A stretch of DNA of 63,054 nucleotides. It comes from Phycisphaerales bacterium. Its GTDB lineage: Bacteria; Planctomycetota; Phycisphaerae; Sedimentisphaerales; Anaerobacaceae. The DNA is taken from contig PMZJ01000018.1 in assembly GCA_003170415.1 (NCBI GenBank), positions 1 through 63,054 of the forward strand, written 5' to 3'. Under the pieces are notes generated by a model, which made no database searches, was not told where the DNA came from, and was given only the letters and a program-made list of their open reading frames with translations. A program made the translations under genes and the position numbers. Of the stretch, positions 1 through 9,491 are shown piece after piece. The stretch's first letter is position 1; each line of letters begins with the position of its first letter.

Positions 1-38
1 GCCCCCGCGTCTCGTTTTGTTTCACAAAACGGCGGGGG
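1..38. repeat. bulged hairpin at window start
   Basis: CCCCCGC (2-8) pairs with GCGGGGG (32-38), and an inner arm CGTTTTGT (13-20) pairs with ACAAAACG (24-31) around a three-base loop, with a four-base bulge at 9-12. No U-tract follows, so it looks more like a repetitive palindrome than a terminator. It lies exactly at the window edge. Confidence 0.6.
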
Positions 39-53
39 TGTCTAAACACAGAG

Positions 54-74
54 CGAAGCGACGAGCCCGCTTCG
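54..74. repeat. REP-like palindrome copy A
   Basis: CGAAGCG (54-60) and CGCTTCG (68-74) form a 7-bp hairpin around a 7-base loop. A near-identical unit occurs at 52773-52793 inside the LysM-protein gene, so this is a dispersed palindrome and not a site private to this spot. Confidence 0.55.
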
Positions 75-100
75 GCAACCTTGGTCATTGAAGCACTCCA

Positions 101-122
101 TAAGTATATACGCATATACTTA
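101..122. repeat. perfect 9-bp inverted repeat
   Basis: TAAGTATAT (101-109) and ATATACTTA (114-122) are perfect inverted arms around ACGC. The AT-rich dyad could be a regulator-binding site or a cruciform. Nothing nearby identifies a binding protein. Confidence 0.5.
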
Positions 123-646
123 TATACTATCGCGTCCTCGGCGAAATCCGTGCTATGGGCCCTGCGTAGCTCTCCGAACGAAAAAGAGTGTCTTTTTGTG
201 GCTAAATCCGTGATAATCTGTGTAATCCGTGGTTGAAACTGCCTATTTTTACAATTAATTCCGCTAATATATCGAACTCCAAATATGGGTACAAATTTGC
301 ACAAAATCGTTCACTTTTTGTAACTTTTTTGTCAAAACGCGCTCACTTTTGTCATTTTGACCCCAATTTGGACCACTTTTCGAGCACTTTTTGAGATGAA
401 AATATTTTTTCACCCTACCCCGCATTTCCTATCTTGCCCATATTCGTCAATCTGGGCTATCTGTAACGTTTATCCGTCCATTTCTTCCCAAAGTTTTTTA
501 CGAAAATCGCAAAATGATAAGTGTTATCTAATACTATTTTCCGCTCCCGTTCAAAACCTCACAATTATAACTCAAAATCACAAATGGGAAATAGTTCAGG
601 ATTTGAGTATAATGGCGAAAACGCTGAATTTGTGGGTATAAAATAA
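123..646. other. uvrB upstream region with repeat fragment and T-tracts
   Basis: No convincing gene is seen. Positions 199-235 carry a fragment of the dispersed 'aatccgtg/aatctgtg' repeat family also present at 58569-58795. Positions 308-395 hold runs of four to six T spaced about one helical turn apart (CACTTTTTGT-like units), which may bend the DNA. A -10-like TATAAT lies at 608-613, 33 bases before the uvrB start, without a recognisable -35. The short forward reading frame at 357-641 has no ribosome binding site or recognisable protein character. Confidence 0.4.
608..613 (+). promoter_or_regulatory. possible uvrB -10 element
   Basis: TATAAT matches the sigma-70 -10 consensus and sits 33 bases before the uvrB ATG. 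No good -35 hexamer lies 16-18 bases upstream, so the call rests on the -10 alone. Confidence 0.35.
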
Positions 647-2701
647 ATGGCGAAGTTTGAACTGAATAATACGATGAAGCCAGCGGGGGACCAGCCGGCG
701 GCGATAAGCCGGCTGACGGAAGGGTTGCGCACAGGTAAAAAGGTCCAGACGCTGATGGGCGTAACCGGGTCGGGCAAAACATTCACAATGGCAAATATAA
801 TCGCGGCGTATAATCGGCCCACATTAGTCATATCGCACAACAAGACCTTAGCGGCGCAGCTTTACGAGGAGTTCAAGGATTTATTCCCCAACAACGCGGT
901 CGAGTATTTCGTGAGCTATTATGATTATTACCAGCCGGAGGCGTATATCCCGCAAAGAGATATATACATCGAAAAAGACGCCTCGAAGAACGCGGATTTG
1001 GACCGATTGCGACTTTCGACAACGATGAGCTTATCGACCCGCGAGGACTGCATCATCGTGGCGTCGGTTTCCTGTATATTCGGCCTGGGTTCGCCTGAAG
1101 ATTACAAGGCAAGCGTCGTGGGCGTGAGGGTGGGCGATACGATTGACAGAAATACTCTGCTGGGTCGGTTGGCTGACATTCAATACTCAAGGAATGACTT
1201 TGATTTTCAAAGGGGCAAATTCCGAGTTCGCGGGGACGTGGTCGAATTGCACCCGTCCTATGAATCGTTCGCGATTCGATTCGAGTTTTTCGGCGACCAG
1301 ATAGAAAAAATCAGCTACATAAACCCGGTCAGCGGAGACATTCTCGCACAGGAAGAGCAGGTATTTATATACCCGGCGCAGCATTACGTTACAAGCCCGG
1401 ACAGTTTGGGTGGCGCGATAGAGGGAATAAAAGCGGAATTATCGCAGCGACTGATGGAGCTTCGCAGCCAGGCCAAACTTTTAGAGGCACAGCGCCTTGA
1501 GGCCCGCACGAAATACGATATCGAAATGCTTCAGGAGGTTGGCTATTGCAGCGGGATAGAAAATTACAGCAGACATTTAGCGGGATTGCCAGCTGGGGCG
1601 AAACCATATACACTGATAGATTATTTCCCGAAGGATTTCCTGTTATTTATCGATGAGTCGCACGTTACGATTCCGCAATTGCGCGGGATGTGGGCTGGGG
1701 ACAGGAGCAGGAAAGACGTTCTGGTTGAGCACGGCTTCAGGTTGCCGAGCGCGTTGGATAACCGGCCCTTGCGATTCGAGGAATTCGAGGAGAAGTGGAA
1801 CCAGGCGGTATTTGTATCGGCGACGCCGGGGCCATTTGAGATGGCCAGGTGCAATAACGAGGTGGTGGAACAGATAATAAGACCTACGGGGTTGATTGAC
1901 CCGGAGATTTTTGTTGTGCCGGCGAAAGACCAGGTGGCGCACTTAATCGGCGAAATAGAGAAGCGAATCAAGGTCGGGGAGAGGGTTCTGGTAACGACGC
2001 TGACGAAAAAAATGTCGGAGGACCTGTCGGGGTATATCGCGAAAAAGGGGATTAAGTGCCAGTATCTTCACAGCGAGATTGAGACATTAGAGAGGGTTGA
2101 AATACTGCGGAACCTCCGGCTGGGGCAGTTTGACGTGTTAGTGGGAATAAACCTGCTGCGGGAGGGGCTGGATTTGCCTGAGGTGTCGATGGTAGCGATT
2201 CTGGACGCGGACAAGGAAGGATTCCTGCGGAGTGAGACATCGCTGATACAAACGATAGGCAGGACCGCCAGGAACGTCAACGCGACGGTGTATTTATACG
2301 CGGACACAGTGACCGAATCGATGAAGAAAGCTATTGACGAAACGTACAGACGTCGTAAAATTCAGCTTGAATACAATCGTGAACACAATATCACACCAGA
2401 GACGATACGCAAGGAAATACGGTCAGGGTTGAACCTGGAGCTTAAGGCCAGGCAGGCCGCACGTGAGGCGGTGCGGTTTGAGCCGGATGAATTCGAGAAA
2501 GTCGAACTGGCGAGCACAATTGAAAAGGAAATGCTCGAAGCCGCTGCCTCGCTTGATTTTGAGCGGGCCTCTTTTTTGCGTGATAAGCTGAAAGAGCTTA
2601 AAGAGCTGCCGCAATTGGTGCTGCTGGATTCAAAAAAGAAGAAGAGTACTTTTTTAGCCACAAAAAAACTTAAGAGATTCAATAATCAAAACGAAAGGTG
2701 A
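647..2701 (+). CDS. uvrB: UvrABC excinuclease subunit B
   Basis: UvrB is the helicase-like damage-verification subunit of nucleotide excision repair. UvrA loads it on DNA and it then recruits UvrC. The 684-residue protein has the usual family length. Residues 38-45 are the Walker A loop GVTGSGKT; the stretch around residues 85-105, rich in Tyr and Pro ([10 protein letters not shown]), is the DNA-clamping beta-hairpin; IDESH is the Walker B motif; helicase motifs continue to TIGRTARN. The last ~40 residues form the UVR domain that contacts UvrC. The ATG follows a leader with a TATAAT box. The stop is one base before nadC, so the two are probably co-transcribed. A lysine-rich tail (LLDSKKKKS) extends past the UVR domain. 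No SOS box was recognised. Confidence 0.97.
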   Translation: MAKFELNNTMKPAGDQPAAISRLTEGLRTGKKVQTLMGVTGSGKTFTMANIIAAYNRPTLVISHNKTLAAQLYEEFKDLFPNNAVEYFVSYYDYYQPEAYIPQRDIYIEKDASKNADLDRLRLSTTMSLSTREDCIIVASVSCIFGLGSPEDYKASVVGVRVGDTIDRNTLLGRLADIQYSRNDFDFQRGKFRVRGDVVELHPSYESFAIRFEFFGDQIEKISYINPVSGDILAQEEQVFIYPAQHYVTSPDSLGGAIEGIKAELSQRLMELRSQAKLLEAQRLEARTKYDIEMLQEVGYCSGIENYSRHLAGLPAGAKPYTLIDYFPKDFLLFIDESHVTIPQLRGMWAGDRSRKDVLVEHGFRLPSALDNRPLRFEEFEEKWNQAVFVSATPGPFEMARCNNEVVEQIIRPTGLIDPEIFVVPAKDQVAHLIGEIEKRIKVGERVLVTTLTKKMSEDLSGYIAKKGIKCQYLHSEIETLERVEILRNLRLGQFDVLVGINLLREGLDLPEVSMVAILDADKEGFLRSETSLIQTIGRTARNVNATVYLYADTVTESMKKAIDETYRRRKIQLEYNREHNITPETIRKEIRSGLNLELKARQAAREAVRFEPDEFEKVELASTIEKEMLEAAASLDFERASFLRDKLKELKELPQLVLLDSKKKKSTFLATKKLKRFNNQNER

Positions 2702-2702
2702 T

Positions 2703-3572
2703 ATGGACAAGCTTGAACTTGAGAAGGTGCTGCCGCTGCTGAAACTGGCGATAGAGGAAGACATGGGACAGGGAGATATGACCAGTGACTTGTTCTTCGG
2801 GAACAACACTATCGGCAAGGCGGATATTGTCTCCCGCGAAGAAATAGTCGTATGCGGGATGCAGATAGCGAAGACGATACTGCGAATGTATGACAAGCGT
2901 TTGAAGCTCGATACGCACGTCAAGGACGGGCAGCAGGCCTACGTCGGATGTCACCTAGCGACCATCAGGGGACCGCTTGGCTCGATATTGACCGCGGAAC
3001 GGGTGGTCCTGAATTTTATGCAGCGGCTGTGCGGAATAGCGACGACGACGCGAAAATACGTTCGTGCAATACAGGGAACAAAAGCCAAAATTTACGATAC
3101 GCGAAAAACGCTGCCCGGCTGGCGGATACTTGAAAAATACGCCGTGCGGTGCGGCGGCGGGTACAATCACCGGCTGGGACTTTACGACGGGATATTGATT
3201 AAGGACAATCACATCGCGCAATTAGGCAGGAATTTTCAGTCCAAACTGAAAAAGATTATCAAAGAGGCGCGCAAGATAAAGCACGCCAAATTCGTAGCCG
3301 TCGAGGTTGACCACGTTGATGACCAGCTTAACTACGTGCTGGCGATACCGGGCATCGACATAGTGCTACTGGACAATATGGGGCAGTGGCAGTTAAAGCA
3401 CGCCGTGGAAATGAAACGCAAGATGTGCGGCAAGGGCAAGCCCCTGCTGGAGGCATCGGGCAATATCTCGCTTGCCAACGTCTCGGCGATTGCGCAATCC
3501 GGCGTGGACAGGATAGCCGTTGGGGCGATTACGCACTCGGCGACGGCTGTGGATATCGGGGTTGACAGGTGA
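2703..3572 (+). CDS. nadC: nicotinate-nucleotide pyrophosphorylase (quinolinate phosphoribosyltransferase)
   Basis: NadC converts quinolinate and PRPP to nicotinate mononucleotide, CO2 and pyrophosphate in de novo NAD synthesis. The 289-residue protein has the expected length. Substrate-binding motifs are visible: DTRKT at 132-136, GGGYNHR at 151-157 and KDNH at 167-170, then the barrel motifs VEVD, LLDNM and EASGNI. The start lies one base after the uvrB stop, with AAAGGTG just upstream as ribosome binding site. The stop overlaps the birA GTG start, so translation is probably coupled. No nadA or nadB is in the window. Confidence 0.96.
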   Translation: MDKLELEKVLPLLKLAIEEDMGQGDMTSDLFFGNNTIGKADIVSREEIVVCGMQIAKTILRMYDKRLKLDTHVKDGQQAYVGCHLATIRGPLGSILTAERVVLNFMQRLCGIATTTRKYVRAIQGTKAKIYDTRKTLPGWRILEKYAVRCGGGYNHRLGLYDGILIKDNHIAQLGRNFQSKLKKIIKEARKIKHAKFVAVEVDHVDDQLNYVLAIPGIDIVLLDNMGQWQLKHAVEMKRKMCGKGKPLLEASGNISLANVSAIAQSGVDRIAVGAITHSATAVDIGVDR

Positions 3573-4372
3573 GTAAAGTAACACCATCGCCGGACGCGCT
3601 CGACCCAGACAAAATAAAGTCGCACCTCAGGACAAAACGCATCGGCCAAAAGGTCGTTGTTTACAACAGTACCGCAAGCACAAACGACGTCGCCGCCCAA
3701 TACGCCAAAAATAAAAATAACGACGGCCTTGTCGTGCTCGCGGAGGAGCAGGTACAGGGGCGGGGCAGGAGCGGCAATAAATGGGTCGCGGGCTTCGCCG
3801 ACAGTGTAATTTGTTCGATACTCCTGACCGATTGCGCCATAAACGCTGAATTGCTGTCATTAACAATCGCGGTTGCGACTGCCGAAGCGATAGGAAAATG
3901 CACAAAAGCCGAAGCGAAAATAAAATGGCCCAACGATATCATCCTCAATAATAAAAAAGTCGCCGGAATTCTCGTCGAATCAAAGAAGGCCAATAAACAC
4001 ATCGCTTATGTCATAGGCATTGGAATTAACTGTCATCAAAGCAAATTGGACTTCCCCGCTGAATTGCGGAAAACAGCAACGAGCATCGATATCGAAACCG
4101 GCGGCGGCATTGACAGAATCTCGCTGATAAAACGGCTGCTGACGTCGATTGATAACTGGCTTGACATCGCTGAACAAAACAAAGAAGAAATCATCGAACA
4201 TTGGCAGCGATTAAGCACCCAGCTCGGACAAAGGGTGGCGCTTATTTACAACAAGAAAAAATTTGCCGGCAACTGCATCGGCATTGACCCGGAAAATGGG
4301 CTTGTTTTGCAATTAGATACCGGCGGAATCAGAATGTTCCGGGCAGCACAGACGACAATCGCAAAAGAATAA
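3569..4372 (+). CDS. birA: biotin-[acetyl-CoA carboxylase] ligase, no DNA-binding domain
   Basis: BirA activates biotin as biotinyl-AMP and transfers it to the lysine of biotin carrier proteins. The protein of 267 residues starts at a GTG that overlaps the nadC stop (GTGA). Residues 64-72 (GRGRSGNKW) are the biotinyl-AMP loop, and KWPND followed by KKVAGILVE is the rest of the catalytic core. The SH3-like C-terminal domain is present. There is no N-terminal winged helix, so this is a monofunctional ligase that should not act as the biotin repressor. It sits between nadC and the lipoate fusion gene, in a cofactor-themed operon. Confidence 0.94.
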   Translation: MSKVTPSPDALDPDKIKSHLRTKRIGQKVVVYNSTASTNDVAAQYAKNKNNDGLVVLAEEQVQGRGRSGNKWVAGFADSVICSILLTDCAINAELLSLTIAVATAEAIGKCTKAEAKIKWPNDIILNNKKVAGILVESKKANKHIAYVIGIGINCHQSKLDFPAELRKTATSIDIETGGGIDRISLIKRLLTSIDNWLDIAEQNKEEIIEHWQRLSTQLGQRVALIYNKKKFAGNCIGIDPENGLVLQLDTGGIRMFRAAQTTIAKE

Positions 4373-4374
4373 AA

Positions 4375-5910
4375 ATGCAGACACTCGAAGGCAAAATTCG
4401 TTGCGAACCAATTCGGATACACGACCGCGGAGTGGAGGATTTTCGCGAAACGCTGGAGTTGCAGCATCGGCTGGTTGAGCAAAGGCGGCAAAACGAAATC
4501 GGCAATACGGTTTTGATTGTCGAGCATCAGCCGGTAATCACGTTGGGGGCAAGGCAAAGCGCAAATAAGCTGCTTATCGAGCGGGATAAATTAACAGCCA
4601 AGGGCATTGATATCGTCGAAATCCGCAGAGGAGGAGGCGCAACTGCTCATAACCCGGGGCAGATTGTGTTTTACCCGATTCTGAACCTGCAGGAATTACG
4701 CCTTGATATAAACGACTATATCAGGACGCTTGAGCAGATTGGAATTGAGCTTCTCGAACAGCTTGGCGTCAAAAGCGAAAGACGCAAGGGCTTTCCGGGA
4801 CTTTGGGCGAGCAATAAAAAAATCGCATCAATCGGCGTGCGTGTTTCGAGACAAATTACCCATCACGGGATGGCAATAAATATACAAAACGATTTGAGCA
4901 TCTTCGAGACAATCGTTCCCTGCGGTCTCGAAAATGTCAGAATGACTTCAGTTCTGAATGAAACCGGAAAACAACATTCAATGCAGGAAGTAAAAAATAA
5001 TTTATCGCAACTCCTAAAGCATCATCTTAAATCAAAAATCATAAATCTTAAATCAGAAATCAGACGGCTTCCAGATTGGCTGCGAAGACCAATGCCGACG
5101 GCCGGCGAATACAGCAAAACAAGCGATATTGTGAGTTCGCTCGGTCTTGAGACAATCTGTATGAGCGCTAATTGCCCTAATCGCGGCCAGTGCTGGGCGA
5201 GAGGCACAGCAACTGTCCTGATTCTGGGCAATATCTGCACGCGGGGCTGCAAATTCTGCTCGGTTGCCAAAGGCAAGCCGAAGCCGGCGGATACAACCGA
5301 GCCAGGAAGAATAGCGGAACTGGCGAAAAAACTTAACTTGCATTACCTCGTAATCACAAGCGTCAACCGCGACGACCTGCCTGATGGCGGAGCGGGACAT
5401 TTCTACGATTGTATTAATGAGGTTCGCAGACAATGCCCCGGCGTCAAATTTGAAATTCTTACGCCTGATTTCCGCGATTATCAAACTAAGGCAATCGACA
5501 TTCTCGCGGAGGCGACGCCATTTGTCTTTGCGCATAATGTCGAAACCGTACCCTCACTGTATAAAAAAGCCCGTGCGGGCGGCGATTATAAACGCTCGCT
5601 GAACCTGCTGAAAATCGCGAAAGACAAATACGGCAGCACTCCGACCAAATCATCGATTATGTTAGGCCTTGGCGAGACGGATGAAGAGGTTGAGGAAGTC
5701 CTGAAAGATTTGCGGGCCGCTGGATGCAGCCGGCTGACAATCGGGCAATATCTCAAGCCATCCAAAGATTCACTCGATGTTATTGAATACATCACGCCTG
5801 AAAAGTTCGACTGGTGGAAACAAAAAGCAATCGAGCTTGGTTTTAACTGGGTCATCTCCGCCCCCTTTGCCCGCAGTTCCTATTTCGCGGAAATGCAATC
5901 TGCTACATAG
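4375..5910 (+). CDS. lipB-lipA: fused octanoyltransferase (LipB) and lipoyl synthase (LipA)
   Basis: One 511-residue reading frame holds both steps of lipoate synthesis. Residues 1-215 are LipB, which moves octanoate from acyl carrier protein to lipoyl domains; RRGGGATAHNPGQ is at 84-96, catalytic Lys149 is in the KKIASIG motif, and Cys183 is in VPCGL. Residues 231-511 are LipA, a radical-SAM enzyme with the auxiliary cluster cysteines C262, C267 and C273, the SAM-cluster motif C288-x3-C292-x2-C295, and the C-terminal RSSY serine. The linker at about 217-230 is Lys/Ile/Ser-rich and encoded by AT-rich repeat-like DNA. Its main clients here would be GcvH and other lipoyl proteins. The stop overlaps the convergent membrane gene by 8 bases. 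No stop or frameshift separates the two halves. Confidence 0.95.
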   Translation: MQTLEGKIRCEPIRIHDRGVEDFRETLELQHRLVEQRRQNEIGNTVLIVEHQPVITLGARQSANKLLIERDKLTAKGIDIVEIRRGGGATAHNPGQIVFYPILNLQELRLDINDYIRTLEQIGIELLEQLGVKSERRKGFPGLWASNKKIASIGVRVSRQITHHGMAINIQNDLSIFETIVPCGLENVRMTSVLNETGKQHSMQEVKNNLSQLLKHHLKSKIINLKSEIRRLPDWLRRPMPTAGEYSKTSDIVSSLGLETICMSANCPNRGQCWARGTATVLILGNICTRGCKFCSVAKGKPKPADTTEPGRIAELAKKLNLHYLVITSVNRDDLPDGGAGHFYDCINEVRRQCPGVKFEILTPDFRDYQTKAIDILAEATPFVFAHNVETVPSLYKKARAGGDYKRSLNLLKIAKDKYGSTPTKSSIMLGLGETDEEVEEVLKDLRAAGCSRLTIGQYLKPSKDSLDVIEYITPEKFDWWKQKAIELGFNWVISAPFARSSYFAEMQSAT

Positions 5911-6544
5911 CTTTGGTATCATTAGTAATGTTTTTCAGCATACCCTTAAGCTCATCTTTACGCGGAATCAAATTTTTGCGAACAGTATATTGATTGAGCC
6001 AGTACACGCCCCCAAAAACAAGAGTCACGAACAGCATACCTAACAGACAGCCAGCCAATACATATTTTGCGGGCAACACTTTAAACGCTTGCCAGCTATC
6101 TATCAGGACGTACAAGGATATTCCGGCAATGAACGGAAGCAAATACCACCAAAAGACGTTTTTCAGCAGCCAAATCTGATGAGTAACCTGTGCCAAAGAG
6201 GATTCGATACAGGCAAGCAGCGGGTCGGTATGCCTGATTTCGTTTTTTCTTTGAAGACGACGGTCAACAATGAAAAATGCTGCTACAAACAGGCATGCGA
6301 TTGCCAGTACAACAAGTGAACCGGCCACCCAGATATTGTCTTTGGAAGCAAATGCTTCATAAAGGAACACACCTGCCATAAAAATTGATACTGCAACCTC
6401 ACGGAAATCACGCCAGAATATGGTTGATTCGAAGGCCTCTTTATTTCTTTTCACTTCCCGAATCAGCATATCCGAATCGATTGTCAGTTTTGAAGCGGCC
6501 GCGTCTTTTTGCCAGTAATTTTTTTGTAATTCATTAAACGTCAT
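5903..6544 (-). CDS. four-helix membrane protein, possible partner of the ECF sigma factor
   Basis: This protein of 213 residues is not a family I can name. It begins with a ~45-residue charged cytoplasmic stretch. Four likely membrane helices follow, near residues 48-66, 71-93, 126-148 and 158-182, and the tail is basic. Its start overlaps the end of the ECF sigma gene by 11 bases, so the two are probably translated together. That position is typical of anti-sigma factors, but I see no zinc-binding His/Cys motif, so the anti-sigma role is only inference. Its 3' end overlaps the convergent lipB-lipA gene. Confidence 0.75.
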   Translation of the reverse strand: MTFNELQKNYWQKDAAASKLTIDSDMLIREVKRNKEAFESTIFWRDFREVAVSIFMAGVFLYEAFASKDNIWVAGSLVVLAIACLFVAAFFIVDRRLQRKNEIRHTDPLLACIESSLAQVTHQIWLLKNVFWWYLLPFIAGISLYVLIDSWQAFKVLPAKYVLAGCLLGMLFVTLVFGGVYWLNQYTVRKNLIPRKDELKGMLKNITNDTKAM

Positions 6545-7052
6545 CGATAAGTCCTCCGAGCAATTGTGCTAATTGTTTTTTTGCCCGATTTAATTTCACG
6601 CCTACATTACTTTCCGAAATTCCAAGTATCTGGGCCATTTCATCATAACCAAGGCCATCCAAATGCATAAGAACTACGGAGGTATCAACCTTAGGCAGTT
6701 TCCTGACTGCCTCATATAGTCGGTCGATAATTTCCTGCGATGGCTGCGAATCTGCGGTCTGCTGCGGCGGCGCAATTGTTATAAATCTGTCTCGATGTTT
6801 GCGCCGGTTCTTTTCGCCGCGATTCCAGACCAGGGCCGTATTCAAAGCCACCCTGTATATCCATGTCGATACCTTGGCCTTGCCTTCGAAACGGGGAATC
6901 GACAGCCAAAGTTGCAGGCAAATCTCCTGGAACAGGTCATCCTGGTCCGCCGCGGTGTTGCAGTACGCCCGGACCACACGATATAGAAGGCCCTTATGCT
7001 CGCCCAACCATTGTTTAAAAATTGTTTCCAAATCTGCGACCATTGCCTGCAC
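6534..7052 (-). CDS. ECF-type RNA polymerase sigma factor
   Basis: The 172-residue protein has the two domains of extracytoplasmic-function sigma factors. Region 2 covers about residues 10-85, with DQDDLFQEICLQLW (core binding and -10 recognition) and STWIYRVALN. Region 4 covers 105-170, with the helix-turn-helix YDEMAQILGISESNVGVKLNRAK. It recognises a target promoter set that cannot be read here. The frame opens at a GTG (7050-7052), while an ATG three codons inside (7041-7043) is an equal alternative; neither has a strong ribosome binding site. It lies five bases after the M23 peptidase stop and overlaps the membrane gene, so the three form an operon, perhaps answering envelope stress. Confidence 0.92.
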   Translation of the reverse strand: MQAMVADLETIFKQWLGEHKGLLYRVVRAYCNTAADQDDLFQEICLQLWLSIPRFEGKAKVSTWIYRVALNTALVWNRGEKNRRKHRDRFITIAPPQQTADSQPSQEIIDRLYEAVRKLPKVDTSVVLMHLDGLGYDEMAQILGISESNVGVKLNRAKKQLAQLLGGLIDDV

Positions 7053-7057
7053 ACCGT

Positions 7058-8038
7058 TTAATCGGCCAGAATAATGTCAGCTTTTACAGGCGAGTAGCCC
7101 GTTTTAATTTGAGGTTGACCATCTTTTATTATCGTGACCTTCTGGAAGAGGCATTTAATGCCTATGCCGTCCTGGATTACGGGCGTATTTTGCAAATGGT
7201 AGTGCAGGTGCGGCTCGGAGGAATTGCCGGAATTCCCGCAAAGACCTATCAACTGCCCTTTGGCGACTTTGTCCCCAACCCTGACCTTTATGCTGTCGAA
7301 TTTAAAGTGTGCCATGACCGATACCTCGTTATCTCGATGCTGAATAAGCACGGCGTTTCCAACCGCCGAATAGGGATTCATCGAACCGGGGACATTGTCC
7401 CTCACGCCATTGATAACTTCGGTTACGACCCCGTCGGCAGGCGCAATTATTTCTCTGCCGAAGGCAAAGTAATCCTCGTTTATCTTTCCATCGCCCTTAT
7501 GGGTTTTTCCCTCTTCGTTGACGCCGAGAAAATCGAAGGCAAATCGCTGGTTGGGAGTGTCGTGGTGATAGTTAAGCTCTTTTGTGTCCCCGCCCCAGAA
7601 CACTAACCATTTTCCCTTAAAAGGCAGCGACAATTCTGTCTGGTGTTTTTCTACCACTGGAATATCAGGGGTATGCGGTAAAAACCACATGCCGATTATT
7701 TTGTCCTGGCCGTCGAGGACCAGCTTGATATCAAGAATCCCGCGTTCAAAGTGAGCTGGAAAAACAACAATATTGGGAGGAGTATATCGACCGGCATCTA
7801 ATTTTTCGATTTTGCCGTTTTGCGTGACCAGCCCCTGAAAAAAGGGCGTAGATTTCTCCAGCGGAAAGGCATTCAGCATAATTTGACTAAAATCCGCCTG
7901 CGCACCAGTCCAGTTCGCGTCGTTAATCGCCTTTACCAGTTTATTTGCAACTTTCTCGAATCTTTCAGTCGCCTGTGCCGATAAGGCCGGCGAAGACAGT
8001 AAAACCAAAGCTAATGCCCCAAAAACCAGCTTTCTCAT
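7058..8038 (-). CDS. secreted M23-family (LytM-like) peptidase
   Basis: A predicted murein endopeptidase or related zinc peptidase of 326 residues. Residues 1-21 form a Sec signal peptide ending in ALSA. An N-terminal domain (about 25-125) resembles the DUF3887-type accessory fold. The LytM domain covers about 155-290, with D169 in FAFDF and the HxH motif HLHYH near 277-281. The usual first zinc histidine, four residues before the Asp, is replaced by Arg in NQRFAFDF; nearby H158 or H159 may serve. The gene leads an operon with the ECF sigma factor, which ties it to envelope maintenance. Substrate is unknown. Confidence 0.85.
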   Translation of the reverse strand: MRKLVFGALALVLLSSPALSAQATERFEKVANKLVKAINDANWTGAQADFSQIMLNAFPLEKSTPFFQGLVTQNGKIEKLDAGRYTPPNIVVFPAHFERGILDIKLVLDGQDKIIGMWFLPHTPDIPVVEKHQTELSLPFKGKWLVFWGGDTKELNYHHDTPNQRFAFDFLGVNEEGKTHKGDGKINEDYFAFGREIIAPADGVVTEVINGVRDNVPGSMNPYSAVGNAVLIQHRDNEVSVMAHFKFDSIKVRVGDKVAKGQLIGLCGNSGNSSEPHLHYHLQNTPVIQDGIGIKCLFQKVTIIKDGQPQIKTGYSPVKADIILAD

Positions 8039-8167
8039 TTTTATTTCTCCTGCTTAATTTTCCAATAAAATCCCGATTTGCACCGCACGGTTTCATAAAT
8101 AATAGTAACCAGAGACAGGGATTTCTTACAGGCAAAATAAAATTTATGAGTGATGCGCTGTTATGAT

Positions 8168-9490
8168 TTATACACCAGAGACGACAACGTCGCTGAAGAC
8201 CATACTCGGCGTTCGCCACTCGCTGTAAAGCCAGGGGTCGTTGGCGCATTCAGCGAGCTTGTGCCAGAACTTGAGGTGATTGTCGGCTATGTTCATTTCG
8301 GAAACGGGATAAACTATTTTGCCGCCCTCGAAGAATTGCCCGAAAATGCCGACGGAAAAATCGCCCGTCGTCGGATTTGAATTACCGCCGAGGAAATCTG
8401 TAACAAGAATTCCTTTGCCGAGGTCTTTGATTATCTCATCGACCGAGCGAACGCCCGCGGGGACAATCATATTGCCGGTCGAGCCGGAGGTTGGTTCGCA
8501 GCCGAGCTTCCTGCTGTAATACCAGTCGATATAAAAATCCTTCAGGACACCCGCCTCGATAATGGTCCGCTTTTTCGCCGCGAAGCCATCGCCGTCATAC
8601 AGCCGGCTTCCCAGGCCCTCCAAAATGAGCGGGTCATCAACAAGAACGAATTTATCGCTCCCAATTTTCTGGCCCTTTTTGTCGGCAAGAAATGACTGCT
8701 TGCGATAAATGTTACGACCGTCGAGCGCCTCAAAAAAACCCTTTATAATCCGAGGCGCAATTTGATTTTCGATAATGATGGGCAAAGTCGCCGTATCTAT
8801 TTTTTTCGCCCCAAGTTTCGCAATCGCCTTGCGCGCGGCGTTAGCGCCAATGGTTTCGGGGTTCGGTAGTTTTTTGTAGAAATGGCATTCCGCATAATCA
8901 TACGCTATCGGCCTGCGGTTATCATCGTCACGGACACTAACCGAAACTCCGACACTGAAATTTGTGGACATAGTGTCGCCTGAGAAGCCGTTGCTTGTCA
9001 GTGTAACCGATTCGTCGAACTCGTCATTAAACCCTGCCTCAACGGTAACGACCTTGTCCCCGCCCGCCGACCACGCGGCGTTTTCTGCCGCTTTTACGAT
9101 TGTATGTTTCTGCTCCGCTGATAAATCATCAATCGACGCGTCCGCGATTTGAAGGTCGATATCGGCTCGCCCCTTGTAATACTTCGGGGCGGGCAAAGTC
9201 CTGTATTGGTCCTCCGCAATAAGTTTTGTAGTCGAAACGGCATCTGAAATAAATTCCTTCAGCGCGTCTTTTCGCAAATCGCAGGTATTCTGCGAAGAAT
9301 ATCTGCCTGCCACAAAAAGGTCTATTCCCATCTGCAACGTGGTTGCCTGCTTGATTATTTCGGGCTTTTTGTCCCTGTACTGGATTTCCACGAGCCGGCT
9401 TTTGCTAAGCCCCACCCTCGAATCCTTCGCGCCCGCCTTGCCCACGGCATCCAAAACCCACTTGCACAGGTCATACATTTGTTTATTCAT
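8168..9490 (-). CDS. tldE: TldE/PmbA-like metalloprotease subunit
   Basis: TldE (PmbA) pairs with TldD in a heterodimeric protease that processes modified peptides and unfolded polypeptides. The 440-residue protein has the family's layout, an N-terminal PmbA fold to about residue 230 and a C-terminal barrel with the G-rich signature SGSTGNMIVPAG and ILVTDFLGGNSNPTTGDFS. It lacks the HExxxH zinc motif, as expected for this subunit. It has no signal peptide, unlike its partner. The start is one base from the tldD stop, so they are co-translated. Substrate cannot be predicted: no RiPP precursor is visible next to it. Confidence 0.9.
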   Translation of the reverse strand: MNKQMYDLCKWVLDAVGKAGAKDSRVGLSKSRLVEIQYRDKKPEIIKQATTLQMGIDLFVAGRYSSQNTCDLRKDALKEFISDAVSTTKLIAEDQYRTLPAPKYYKGRADIDLQIADASIDDLSAEQKHTIVKAAENAAWSAGGDKVVTVEAGFNDEFDESVTLTSNGFSGDTMSTNFSVGVSVSVRDDDNRRPIAYDYAECHFYKKLPNPETIGANAARKAIAKLGAKKIDTATLPIIIENQIAPRIIKGFFEALDGRNIYRKQSFLADKKGQKIGSDKFVLVDDPLILEGLGSRLYDGDGFAAKKRTIIEAGVLKDFYIDWYYSRKLGCEPTSGSTGNMIVPAGVRSVDEIIKDLGKGILVTDFLGGNSNPTTGDFSVGIFGQFFEGGKIVYPVSEMNIADNHLKFWHKLAECANDPWLYSEWRTPSMVFSDVVVSGV

Positions 9491-9491
9491 A

